Source of the DNA: Silvimonas amylolytica
GTDB taxonomy: Bacteria > Pseudomonadota > Gammaproteobacteria > Burkholderiales > Chitinibacteraceae
NCBI RefSeq assembly: GCF_014645555.1
Contig: NZ_BMLY01000001.1
Coordinates: 1,181,427 to 1,245,426 of the forward strand
Direction of reading: 5' to 3'
Length of the DNA stretch: 64,000 nt
Under the pieces are notes generated by a model. The model was given only the letters and a program-made list of their open reading frames with translations. It was not told the origin of the DNA and searched no databases. This document shows positions 54,516 to 63,499 of this stretch, piece after piece. Positions within the stretch are counted from its first letter, which is position 1, and each line of letters starts with the position of its first letter. Both the position numbers and the translations under genes were made by a program.

Positions 54516-55376
54516 TCAACCCGCCGGTTTCTTCACGCGGAACACCACCAGCAAGCCGGCAATGATGACGCCCATGCCCAGCATGGCCCAACCGGTCAGC
54601 GCATTACCCAGTACCAGATAGTCCAGCAACGCGGTGACCACCGGCACCAGATAAAACAAGCTGGTGACGTTGACCAGGTTACCACTGGCCATCATCCGGT
54701 ACAGCAGCATCTGGGCACCGACGGACACCACCAGACCCAACCACAGTACAGAGATCAGTACCGTACCGTTCCAGTCCACATGCATGGGCTCAAATGCCCC
54801 CAGGATCAAACACACGCCAAGGCTCATGGCACACTGCAGCGGCAATACCACGCTGGGCGATTGCTTCACGCGGCTTTGCACCAGTGCCCCCGTCGTCATG
54901 CATGCCAGCGCACCCAACGAGAACAACACCCCAATCCCGGAGAGGCGAGCCACGATCAGGCTTTGCCATACCACCAGCGCCAGCCCGCATAGTGCCAATA
55001 ACAAGCCGGCCAGCCGCGCCGGCGCAAACGTGCGCTCGGTCGCCAACAGCGTCAACACCGGCTGTGTGCCAAGCACCGTGGCCAGTACACCTGGCGTCAT
55101 GCCATGGGCCATGGCCTGGAAGTAACACACCGAATAACAACTCATCATCATCAAACCGCCGCCGGCCACCCGCCAGCGCGTACCTGGCGCGGGTAGCCAG
55201 GCACGATCACACCAGCCCAGCGCTATCAGTGTGATCAGGGCGGCGGCAAAACGCAGCGCCAGCAAAGCCATCACCGAGGCATGGTTCAAGCCCCAACGGG
55301 TAAACAACGGCGCACTGCTCCAGAGCAGCACAAAGAACGTCATGGGCGCAGCCCAGGACAAAGCACGGATATTCAT
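54516..55376 (-). CDS. DMT superfamily transporter (EamA domain)
   Basis: 286 aa, ten predicted membrane helices arranged as two EamA repeats (first from MTFFVLLWSSAPLFTRWG; second around GIGVLFSLGALACMTTGALV). These proteins export metabolites or amino acids; substrate unknown. ATG 55376 is chosen because residues upstream are not membrane-like and the family begins here. It is convergent with ogt. Confidence 0.88.
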   Translation of the reverse strand: MNIRALSWAAPMTFFVLLWSSAPLFTRWGLNHASVMALLALRFAAALITLIALGWCDRAWLPAPGTRWRVAGGGLMMMSCYSVCYFQAMAHGMTPGVLATVLGTQPVLTLLATERTFAPARLAGLLLALCGLALVVWQSLIVARLSGIGVLFSLGALACMTTGALVQSRVKQSPSVVLPLQCAMSLGVCLILGAFEPMHVDWNGTVLISVLWLGLVVSVGAQMLLYRMMASGNLVNVTSLFYLVPVVTALLDYLVLGNALTGWAMLGMGVIIAGLLVVFRVKKPAG

Positions 55377-55854
55377 GGGGAAACTCGTCTGCAAAAGTCG
55401 AACAGACCCTGACCGTGCAATCAGCACACGGGCACAAAACCAGGAAGTCAGGGGCTAGAAATGGCGCGGATCAACGCACTGCAACGACACGCGGAGGTGC
55501 CAGTGCAAGTACTGCGGCCACGATGACAACAGCAGACGGCGGAGGCATGTTTGCGCACGCACGCACCCGCGCCGGCAAGGGAGCCGGTGTCGATGTGGTG
55601 TGATGGTCAAAAGCAAACATGGTGATAGAAACTGGAATGAATGGCAGTTAAAACAACCCACTTATGCTAGCAGAATACAGCCACCGCCTGTCAACACGCA
55701 GCGCGAATCGCGCCGAAGTGATGCGCGCTGTGCTCTGCGTTGGCGCGCACTTCTGGTCACCAACGCAGCCCCGCCATCAACCTTGCAATAAGAGTAATGA
55801 AGGCTATTGTTAGAAACGTTTTGAGCGACATTGGCACTTCTGACAGGGGGCATT
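55377..55854. other. Regulatory region upstream of narK copy 2
   Basis: 478 bp without a gene. Two GC-rich palindromes stand side by side: GCGCGAATCGCGC (55701-55713) and GAAGTGATGCGCGC/GCGCGCACTTC (55715-55753, two-base bulge). I found no good FNR box; TTGAGCGACATTGG at 55821-55834 matches it only weakly. There is no CTAG dyad like that of copy 1. Confidence 0.45.
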
Positions 55855-57255
55855 GTGGCAAACAGGATTACGCGCTGGGAACCAAACAACCAGGCATTCT
55901 GGGAAAGCGAAGGTGAACGCATCGCCAAGCGCAATCTGTGGATTTCCATCCCCTGTCTGTTATTGGCGTTTTCGACCTGGGTGGTATGGAGCGTGGTTGT
56001 CCTGAAGATGCCCCAGGTGGGCTTTCATTACACCAAAAACCAGTTGTTCATGCTCACCGCGTTACCCAGCCTGTCTGGTGCCACCCTGCGGATTTTCTAC
56101 AGTTTCATGCCCTCGCTGATTGGCGGGCGCAAGTGGACCACCATCTCAACGGCCAGTTTACTGATCCCCTCGATCTGGCTCGGGTTCGCGCTGCAAGACC
56201 CGAATACACCGTTCTCTGTCATGTTGGTCATTGCGCTCTTGTGCGGCTTTGGCGGCGGCAATTTCTCCAGCTCCATGGCCAATATTGCATGGTTCTTTCC
56301 CAAGACGCGCAAGGGCTGGGCCAATGGCATGAATGCCGGACTGGGCAACCTGGGCGTGTCCGTCATGCAGTTTCTGGTGCCGATTGTCATCACCATGAGC
56401 ATCTTTGGCGCGCTGGGTGGGCAACCGCAAACCTATACGCAAAACGGCGCAGAACATCAGATGTGGCTACAGAACGCCGGCTTTGTCTGGGTGCCACTGG
56501 TCATCGCAGCGACGCTGGCAGCCTGGTTTGGCATGAATGATCTGGCGGTTGCCGAGGCCACCGTGGCAGAACAAGCCGTCATCTTCAAACGGGCTGATAA
56601 CTGGATGATGTGCTGGCTGTATCTGGGCACCTTTGGCAGTTTCATTGGTTTTTCCGCCGGTTTTGCCCTGCTGACCAAAACCCAGTTTCCTGAGATCAAC
56701 GTAACCGACTACGCGTTTATCGGCCCTTTGATCGGGGCGATCATCCGGCCGGTTGGCGGCACCGTTTCAGACAAACTGGGGGGCGGCGCGCGCGTGACCA
56801 TGTGGGTATTCGTACTCATGGCGGCAGCCATCTTCGGGGTGCTGTATTTCTTGCCGCACACCGGGGCGGACGGTAATCCGGCCGGTGGCAGTTTCTGGGG
56901 CTTTTTCCTGATGTTCCAGGCGTTGTTCTTGCTCTCGGGTATAGGCAACGGCTCCACCTACAAAATGATTCCGGTGATCTTCCCGCGTCTGGCTAAAAAA
57001 GAAGCCGAAGGCAAAGGCGAAGCCGCCGAGAAAAAAGCCTTGCTGGATGGCGCCGTGGAAGCGGCCGCAGCGGGTGGATTTATCAGCGCCATCGGGGCAT
57101 ATGGCGGGTATTTCATCCCGCAGAGTTTTGGCGTGTCGATGGATGCCACCGGCTCCGCCGAAGCAGCGCTCTATGCCTTTATCGTGTTCTACATCACCTG
57201 CGTTTTGCTGTGCTGGTGGCGTTATGCCCGCAAGGGCGCTGCCATGCCTTGCTGA
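55855..57255 (+). CDS. narK: Nitrate/nitrite transporter NarK (copy 2)
   Basis: 466 aa. Twelve-helix MFS protein of the NNP family, closely related to copy 1 (ENQAFW/NNQAFW, KRNLWISIPCLLLAFS and the ending RYARKGAAMPC are shared). Nitrate signatures GNFSSSMANIAWFFPKTRKG and GNLGVSVMQFLVP are intact. It differs by a Lys/Glu/Ala-rich insertion in the loop before the eleventh helix (KKEAEGKGEAAEKKALLDGA). I chose GTG 55855 with AGGGGG 5 bp upstream. It is 153 bp before narG copy 2 and likely in the same operon. Confidence 0.94.
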   Translation: MANRITRWEPNNQAFWESEGERIAKRNLWISIPCLLLAFSTWVVWSVVVLKMPQVGFHYTKNQLFMLTALPSLSGATLRIFYSFMPSLIGGRKWTTISTASLLIPSIWLGFALQDPNTPFSVMLVIALLCGFGGGNFSSSMANIAWFFPKTRKGWANGMNAGLGNLGVSVMQFLVPIVITMSIFGALGGQPQTYTQNGAEHQMWLQNAGFVWVPLVIAATLAAWFGMNDLAVAEATVAEQAVIFKRADNWMMCWLYLGTFGSFIGFSAGFALLTKTQFPEINVTDYAFIGPLIGAIIRPVGGTVSDKLGGGARVTMWVFVLMAAAIFGVLYFLPHTGADGNPAGGSFWGFFLMFQALFLLSGIGNGSTYKMIPVIFPRLAKKEAEGKGEAAEKKALLDGAVEAAAAGGFISAIGAYGGYFIPQSFGVSMDATGSAEAALYAFIVFYITCVLLCWWRYARKGAAMPC

Positions 57256-57408
57256 ACAGCGTGCTGAAATCGGCCCTGCAACGGCGTGGGGCACGGTAGA
57301 TACCTCTGATGCGCGCCACTTCCTTGGGGTGAAATCGGCGCGCAGCGACACTTCACCCTACGACGAGCGCCGGGCCAAGCCCGACCACGCCATTTGCCGG
57401 GGCAAGTC

Positions 57409-60400
57409 ATGAGCCATTTTCTTGATCGACTGACCTTTTTCACCCAGAAACGCGAACCGTTTTCCAACGGCCACGGCGAACTACGGGCCGAAGACCGGCA
57501 ATGGGAAGACGCCTACCGCCTGCGCTGGCAGCACGACAAAATCGTGCGCTCTACGCACGGCGTGAACTGTACGGGTTCCTGTTCCTGGAAAATCTACGTC
57601 AAGGGCGGCATTGTGACGTGGGAAACCCAGCAAACCGACTACCCGCGCACCCGGCCGGACATGCCCAATCACGAGCCACGCGGGTGCTCTCGCGGGGCCT
57701 CTTACAGTTGGTATCTATACAGCGCCAACCGCATCAAATACCCCATGATCCGCGGCCGCCTGGTGCGGCTGTGGCGCGAGGCCCGCAAGACGCTGGCACC
57801 GGTCGAGGCCTGGAAATCCATCGTCGAAGACCCGGCCAAAACGCAGCAATACAAAGAGATTCGCGGCCGGGGTGGCTTTGTGCGCGCCACCTGGGAAGAA
57901 GCCAACGAGATTGTCGCCGCTGCCAATATCTACACCATCAAGACCCACGGCCCGGACCGGATCATCGGGTTCTCACCCATTCCGGCCATGAGCATGGTCA
58001 GCTACGCCGCGGGCGGCCGTTATCTGAGTTTGCTGGGCGGTACGCTGATGTCGTTCTACGACTGGTACTGCGACTTGCCGCCATCCAGCCCGCAAACCTG
58101 GGGCGAACAAACGGATGTGCCCGAATCAGCAGACTGGTACAACTCGGCGTTCATTATTGCCTGGGGCTCCAACGTGCCGCAGACGCGCACGCCAGACGCC
58201 CATTTCTTTGTTGAGGCCCGCTACAACGGCACCAAGATTGTGGCGGTAACGCCGGATTACTCTGAAGTCGCCAAGCTCTCTGACATCTGGCTACACCCCA
58301 AACAAGGCACCGACGCCGCGCTGGGCATGGCTATGGGCCATGTGATCCTCAACGAGTTTCACGTCAAACGCACTGTCCCCTACTTTGATGATTACTGCCG
58401 CCGCCTGACCGATCTGCCCTTGCTGGTACAACTGAAGAAACACGGCGAGCATTGGGTGGCTGATCGCTTTTTGCGCGCATCTGACTTTGCCAATCACCTT
58501 GACCAGGCTAACAACCCCGAATGGAAAACCGTCGGCTTTGATGAAACCAGCCAGCGCTTTGTCGCGCCTCAGGGTTCGATTGGCTATCGCTGGGGTCAGC
58601 AGGTTGAAGGTGATCTGGGCAAGTGGAATCTGGAACAAAAAGACGGCGCGGGCAGTGAGGTGAAACTGGCGCTCAGCCTGATCGAGGCCAAAGAAGATGT
58701 GGTTGGCGTGGCTTTCCCCTACTTTGGCGCAGAAGAACACGAACACTTTGCCCACAACGACCAGGGCGGTGACGTGCTGGTACGCAATGTACCGGTCAAG
58801 CATGTGGGCGAGACGCTGGTGACCACCGTGTTTGATCTGATGTGTGCCAATTACGGCATCGAACGCGGGCTGGGCGGTCAGGCAGCCCAAAGCTACGACG
58901 ACGACATTGCCTACACGCCCAAGTGGCAAGAAAAGATCACCGGCGTGCCGCCGGACAAGGTGATTGAAGTTGCCCGCCAGTTTGCGCAAACGGCCGAGAA
59001 AACCGAAGGCCGCAGCATGGTCATCATCGGTGCTGCCATGAATCACTGGTATCACCAGGACATGAACTACCGCGCCGCCATCAATATGCTGATGTTGTGC
59101 GGTTGCATTGGCAAAAGCGGTGGCGGCTGGGCGCATTACGTGGGTCAGGAAAAACTGCGCCCGCAAACCGGCTGGACCGCGCTGGCGTTTGCGCTGGACT
59201 GGTCGCGCCCGCCGCGCCACATGAACAGCACGTCGTTCTTTTATGCGCACACCGATCAATGGCGCTATGAGTCGTTAACCACGGCGGAGGTCCTCTCGCC
59301 CCTGGCCGACACCAGCCGTTACGGCAAAACACTGATCGACTGCAATGTGCGCGCCGAGCGCATGGGCTGGCTGCCCTCGGCGCCGCAGATCAATATCAAC
59401 CCGATCAGCGTGGCCGGCAAAGCCGCTGCGGCGGGCGTCGAACCCAAAGACTGGCTGGTGCAACAACTGAAATCCGGCCAGACGCGCATGGCCTGCGAAG
59501 ACCCGGATGCACCAGAGAATTTTCCGCGCAATCTGTTTGTCTGGCGCTCTAACCTGTTTGGTTCATCCGGCAAGGGGCATGAGTATTTCCTCAAGCACTT
59601 TGTCGGGGCGCAGCATGGCATTCAGCAAGGGGATATGGGCGAAACCGGTGGGGAAAAACCGGAAGAAGTGGTGTGGCATGACAAGGCGCCAGAAGGAAAG
59701 CTGGACCTGATTACCACGCTGGATTTCCGGATGAGCACCACCTGCCTGTATTCAGACATCGTGCTGCCCACGGCCACCTGGTATGAGAAGAACGACCTCA
59801 ATACCAGCGACATGCACCCCTTTATCCACCCGCTGTCTGCCGCCGTCGATCCGATCTGGCAAAGCCGCAGCGACTGGGAGATCTACAAAGGATTTGCCAA
59901 GAAGTTCTCTGAGCTCGTCCCCGGTCACCTCGGCGTTGAGAAAGACCTGGTGCTCGTGCCGCTGCAACACGATACCCCGGGGGAGCTGGCGCAACCCTTT
60001 GAAGTGCTGGACTGGAAAAAAGGCGAGTGCGATCTGATCCCCGGTAAAACCGCGCCCAACATGGTGATGGTTGAACGTGACTACCCCAACGTCTACAAGC
60101 GCTTTACCGCACTGGGCCCGTTAATGAAAAAACTGGGGAACGGTGGCAAGGGCATCAACTGGAACACCGACCATGAGGTCGATGGCCTTGGCAAACTGAA
60201 CCGCCTTGTCACCGAAGAAGGCATCAGCAAAGGCTTGCCACGCATCGAGACCGACATCGATGCCGCCGAGACCATCATGCAACTGGCGCCTGAAACCAAC
60301 GGTGAGGTCGCCGTCAAAGCCTGGCAAGCGCTGGAGAAATTTACCGGCCGCCAGCACAGCCATCTGGCCGATGTGCGCGAGGACGAGAAAATCCGCTACC

Positions 60401-61161
60401 GCGACATTCAGGCGCAGCCACGCAAAATCATCAGTTCCCCCACCTGGTCTGGCATTGAAAGCGAGCACGTCAGCTACACGGCCGGCTACACCAACGTGCA
60501 CGAGCTGATCCCGTGGCGCACGCTGAGCGGCCGCCAGCAGTTTTATCAGGACCATCGCTGGATGCTGGATTTTGGCGAAGGCCTCGTGAGCTATCGCCCA
60601 CCGATAGACACACGCACGGTCGCGCCGCTCAAGGGCAAGCAGTCCAACGGCTTTCCGGAGATCACGCTCAACTTCATCACGCCGCACCAGAAGTGGGGGA
60701 TCCACTCCACCTATACCGACAACCTCATCATGCTGACGCTCAGCCGTGGCGGGCCGATTGTGTGGTTATCTGAACTGGACGCCCAAAAGGTGGGTATTGA
60801 AGACAACGACTGGATCGAACTCTTCAACGTCAACGGCGCCATCGCCGCCCGCGCCGTGGTCAGCCAGCGGGTGAAAGAAGGCATGTGCATGATGTATCAC
60901 GCACAGGAAAAGATCGTGAATGTGCCGGTCTCCGAAATCACCAAACACCGCGGCGGCATTCACAACTCCGTGACCCGCGCGGTACTTAAACCCACGCACA
61001 TGATTGGTGGCTATGCCCAGCTTTCCTACGGGTTTAACTACTACGGCACGGTGGGATCGAACCGGGATGAGTTTGTAATTGTGCGCAAGATGAACCGGGT
61101 GAACTGGGCGGATGCGGCGGAGGATCATGTGGCGGCGCTAGATGTGGATAAGGCGACGTAG
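57409..61161 (+). CDS. narG: Respiratory nitrate reductase alpha subunit NarG (copy 2)
   Basis: 1250 aa. Same layout as copy 1: FS0 ligands H50, C54, C58 (STHGVNCTGSC) and C93 (RGCSRGAS), and EQTDVPESADWYNS for molybdenum. It is clearly homologous throughout yet differs at many positions, so the duplication is not recent or one copy was acquired. It is 16 residues longer, with small insertions such as EEHEHFAHNDQGG. ATG 57409 is aligned with copy 1. It ends in VDKAT, and a repeat element starts 12 bp after the stop. Confidence 0.96.
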   Translation: MSHFLDRLTFFTQKREPFSNGHGELRAEDRQWEDAYRLRWQHDKIVRSTHGVNCTGSCSWKIYVKGGIVTWETQQTDYPRTRPDMPNHEPRGCSRGASYSWYLYSANRIKYPMIRGRLVRLWREARKTLAPVEAWKSIVEDPAKTQQYKEIRGRGGFVRATWEEANEIVAAANIYTIKTHGPDRIIGFSPIPAMSMVSYAAGGRYLSLLGGTLMSFYDWYCDLPPSSPQTWGEQTDVPESADWYNSAFIIAWGSNVPQTRTPDAHFFVEARYNGTKIVAVTPDYSEVAKLSDIWLHPKQGTDAALGMAMGHVILNEFHVKRTVPYFDDYCRRLTDLPLLVQLKKHGEHWVADRFLRASDFANHLDQANNPEWKTVGFDETSQRFVAPQGSIGYRWGQQVEGDLGKWNLEQKDGAGSEVKLALSLIEAKEDVVGVAFPYFGAEEHEHFAHNDQGGDVLVRNVPVKHVGETLVTTVFDLMCANYGIERGLGGQAAQSYDDDIAYTPKWQEKITGVPPDKVIEVARQFAQTAEKTEGRSMVIIGAAMNHWYHQDMNYRAAINMLMLCGCIGKSGGGWAHYVGQEKLRPQTGWTALAFALDWSRPPRHMNSTSFFYAHTDQWRYESLTTAEVLSPLADTSRYGKTLIDCNVRAERMGWLPSAPQININPISVAGKAAAAGVEPKDWLVQQLKSGQTRMACEDPDAPENFPRNLFVWRSNLFGSSGKGHEYFLKHFVGAQHGIQQGDMGETGGEKPEEVVWHDKAPEGKLDLITTLDFRMSTTCLYSDIVLPTATWYEKNDLNTSDMHPFIHPLSAAVDPIWQSRSDWEIYKGFAKKFSELVPGHLGVEKDLVLVPLQHDTPGELAQPFEVLDWKKGECDLIPGKTAPNMVMVERDYPNVYKRFTALGPLMKKLGNGGKGINWNTDHEVDGLGKLNRLVTEEGISKGLPRIETDIDAAETIMQLAPETNGEVAVKAWQALEKFTGRQHSHLADVREDEKIRYRDIQAQPRKIISSPTWSGIESEHVSYTAGYTNVHELIPWRTLSGRQQFYQDHRWMLDFGEGLVSYRPPIDTRTVAPLKGKQSNGFPEITLNFITPHQKWGIHSTYTDNLIMLTLSRGGPIVWLSELDAQKVGIEDNDWIELFNVNGAIAARAVVSQRVKEGMCMMYHAQEKIVNVPVSEITKHRGGIHNSVTRAVLKPTHMIGGYAQLSYGFNYYGTVGSNRDEFVIVRKMNRVNWADAAEDHVAALDVDKAT

Positions 61162-61172
61162 AGCTCCCCGTC

Positions 61173-61240
61173 GAAGTTGCTTTTGAAGTTGCTTTTGAAG
61201 TTGCTTTTGAAGTTGCTTTTGAAGTTGCTTTTGAAGTTGC
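61173..61240. repeat. Tandem 12-bp repeat (5.7 copies)
   Basis: GAAGTTGCTTTT is repeated five times exactly from 61173 to 61232 and starts a sixth time (61233-61240). It begins 12 bp after the narG stop and forms the left edge of the palindromic element. Confidence 0.95.
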
Positions 61241-61790
61241 TGTTGGGGTTGTTCTTGACGTACCTCCCCTTCGGCAGCGCCGAGCATCGCAGCGAAGTCC
61301 GGGGTTTCGGCGCAAGGGTGTTTGAGGGCGTAGCCCGAGTTCCCTGGAGCCAGCCGGACTTTGCGAGAAGCGCAGGGAACCCACGTAGTGGGCGCTGTCG
61401 TCGGGGTCGCCTTTCTTTTGGTTACTTTTCTTTGGCGAAGCAAAGAAAAGTGACGTGGGCCCGGCACCCCGGGTTTGTACACACCGCGCCGTCAGGCGCT
61501 AACACAAGTTGCAACGGTGACCAATCAATGAACCGTGTTAGCGCCTATGGCGCGGTGTTAAAGGCGATTTGATACCGGCGGTGGCCGGAGCACGTCACTT
61601 TCTTTGCTTCGCCAAAGAAAGTGACCAAAGAAAGGCGACCCCAGCCTGGCGGCCCTCCGGGCTTCCCTCAGTCGGTCGGGAGCCTAAGGTCTCCCTCCAC
61701 TCCTTCGGCGCTGGGCTTTGACGGGGGAGGAAAGTCAAAAACAACGGCAACACCGCAAACCCAACAGCAACAGCAACAACGAACCAGGCC
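61173..61790. repeat. Palindromic repeat element splitting narG and narH copy 2
   Basis: Nested inverted repeats: outer segments around GTTGTTCTTGAC (61250) and its inverted counterpart near 61733-61765; main arms 61403-61457 and 61591-61642, which match inversely over about 52 bp with few differences; inner arms 61481-61505 and 61535-61558. Each main arm also folds on itself (CTTTTCTTTG against CAAAGAAAAG). No transposase is coded. The gap between narG and narH is 778 bp, against a 4-bp overlap in copy 1, so the element is likely an insertion. Confidence 0.8.
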
Positions 61791-61939
61791 AGCAACCCCG
61801 GATTTCGCCAAAGGCTCGGCGACGAAGTGGCATCTGCCAACGGCATTGCTGGCTTCCGGCTCAAGGCCGGAATGACGAAGTAGTCACGCAAGTACACGTG
61901 CAATCAACGCCCACCCGGCGTTCTGGAGAACACACGCAA

Positions 61940-63499
61940 ATGAAAATCCGCGCCCAAATTGCCATGGTTCTGAACCTGGACAAATGCATCGGCTGCCACA
62001 CCTGTTCGGTCACCTGTAAAAACGTGTGGACCAGCCGGCTGGGCGTGGAATACGCCTGGTTCAACAACGTCGAGACCAAACCCGGTGTCGGCTATCCCAA
62101 AGACTGGGAAAACCAGGAACACTGGAAAGGCGGTTGGGCGCGCAAGGACAACGGCAAACTCAAGCTCAAACAAGGCAGCCGCTTGCAGGTTCTGTTGAAC
62201 CTGTTTGGCAACCCCAACCTGCCAGAGATTGACGATTACTACGAGCCGTTCACCTTCGATTACGAATACCTGCAAACCGCGCCAGAAATGAAAACCCAAC
62301 CGGTGGCGCGGCCGATCTCCATTCTCACTGGCCAACGGATGGAGAAGATTGAATGGGGCCCGAACTGGGAAGAAATCCTCGGTGGAGAGTTCTCCAAACG
62401 TAGCCAGGACTACAACTTTGAGTCGGTCCAGAAAGAGATTTACGGCGAGTTTGAAAATACCTTCATGATGTATTTGCCGCGCCTGTGCGAGCACTGCCTG
62501 AACCCGGCGTGCGTGGCGTCCTGTCCGTCCGGGTCGATCTACAAGCGTGAAGAAGACGGCATTGTGTTGATCGACCAGGACAAATGCCGCGGCTGGCGTA
62601 TGTGCGTGTCGGGCTGCCCGTACAAGAAGATCTATTACAACTGGTCGTCCGGCAAGGCCGAGAAATGCATCTTCTGCTACCCGCGCATTGAAGCCGGCCA
62701 GCCGACGGTATGCTCGGAAACCTGTGTCGGCCGCATCCGTTATCTGGGGGTGTTGCTGTACGACGCGGACCGGATCGAAGAAGCCGCCAGCGCTGAAAAC
62801 CCGCAAACGCTGTACGAAGAACAATTGGGCATTTTCCTGGACCCGTATTCCGAAGCCGTGCGTGAGCAAGCCCGCAAGGACGGCATCCCGGAAAACTGGC
62901 TGGACGCCGCCCAGCAGTCCCCCGCCTACAAGATGGCGGTGGAATGGAAGATTGCCTTCCCGTTGCACCCGGAATACCGCACCTTGCCTATGGTCTGGTA
63001 CGTGCCGCCGCTCTCCCCCATCCAGGCCCGCGCCAATGCGGGCGAAGTGGGCGTGAACGGGCATATTCCAGACGTCAACAGTTTGCGCATTCCGGTGCGT
63101 TATCTGGCCAACCTGCTGACTGCCGGCTCAGAAGCGCCCGTGGTCTCTGCGCTGGAACGCATGCTGGCCATGCGCGCGTTTTTCCGCCAGCGCCAGCTTG
63201 AGGGCACGGATGATATGGCACTGCTGGATCAGGTGGGCATGAGCCTCAATCAAGTGGAGGACATGCATCGCTATCTGGCCATCGCCAATTACGAAGACCG
63301 TTTCGTCATCCCTTCTACCCATCGCGAGTACGCGGAAAACGCCTATCAGCTGCGCGGCGAATGCGGGTTCTCGTTTGGCAATGGTTGTTCGGACGGGACC
63401 ACCGAGACCAGTCTGTTTGGCGGCAAGATGGGCACCAAGAAGGTCTTCCCGCTCAAGACCATTGCCGGGAATTCGCCGGAGAAAACCGTTGACTACTGA
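61940..63499 (+). CDS. narH: Respiratory nitrate reductase beta subunit NarH (copy 2)
   Basis: 519 aa. Cluster ligands are intact: CIGCHTCSVTC (C16 to C26), CEHCLNPACVASC, CRGWRMCVSGC (Trp in place of Cys for the 3Fe-4S cluster), CIFC and CSETC. The sequence is close to copy 1 through most of its length; the last 30 residues differ. ATG 61940 has GGAG 11 bp upstream; an open frame further upstream lies in the repeat element and is not coding. The stop overlaps narJ by 11 bp. With narG 778 bp away, expression may need its own promoter. Confidence 0.96.
   Translation: MKIRAQIAMVLNLDKCIGCHTCSVTCKNVWTSRLGVEYAWFNNVETKPGVGYPKDWENQEHWKGGWARKDNGKLKLKQGSRLQVLLNLFGNPNLPEIDDYYEPFTFDYEYLQTAPEMKTQPVARPISILTGQRMEKIEWGPNWEEILGGEFSKRSQDYNFESVQKEIYGEFENTFMMYLPRLCEHCLNPACVASCPSGSIYKREEDGIVLIDQDKCRGWRMCVSGCPYKKIYYNWSSGKAEKCIFCYPRIEAGQPTVCSETCVGRIRYLGVLLYDADRIEEAASAENPQTLYEEQLGIFLDPYSEAVREQARKDGIPENWLDAAQQSPAYKMAVEWKIAFPLHPEYRTLPMVWYVPPLSPIQARANAGEVGVNGHIPDVNSLRIPVRYLANLLTAGSEAPVVSALERMLAMRAFFRQRQLEGTDDMALLDQVGMSLNQVEDMHRYLAIANYEDRFVIPSTHREYAENAYQLRGECGFSFGNGCSDGTTETSLFGGKMGTKKVFPLKTIAGNSPEKTVDY

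Noticed and set aside
55821-55834. FNR box upstream of narK copy 2 (TTGAGCGACATTGG)
   Set aside because: Only about six of ten conserved positions match TTGAT-N4-ATCAA, too weak to call.
61177-61572. Frame coding an LLLK repeat over the 12-bp tandem array
   Set aside because: Arises because the repeat length is a multiple of three; no start signal or family.
61595-61903. 102-codon leftward frame in the repeat element
   Set aside because: Translates the inverted repeat arms (ending SLSLAKQRK); such frames are by-products of repeat sequence.
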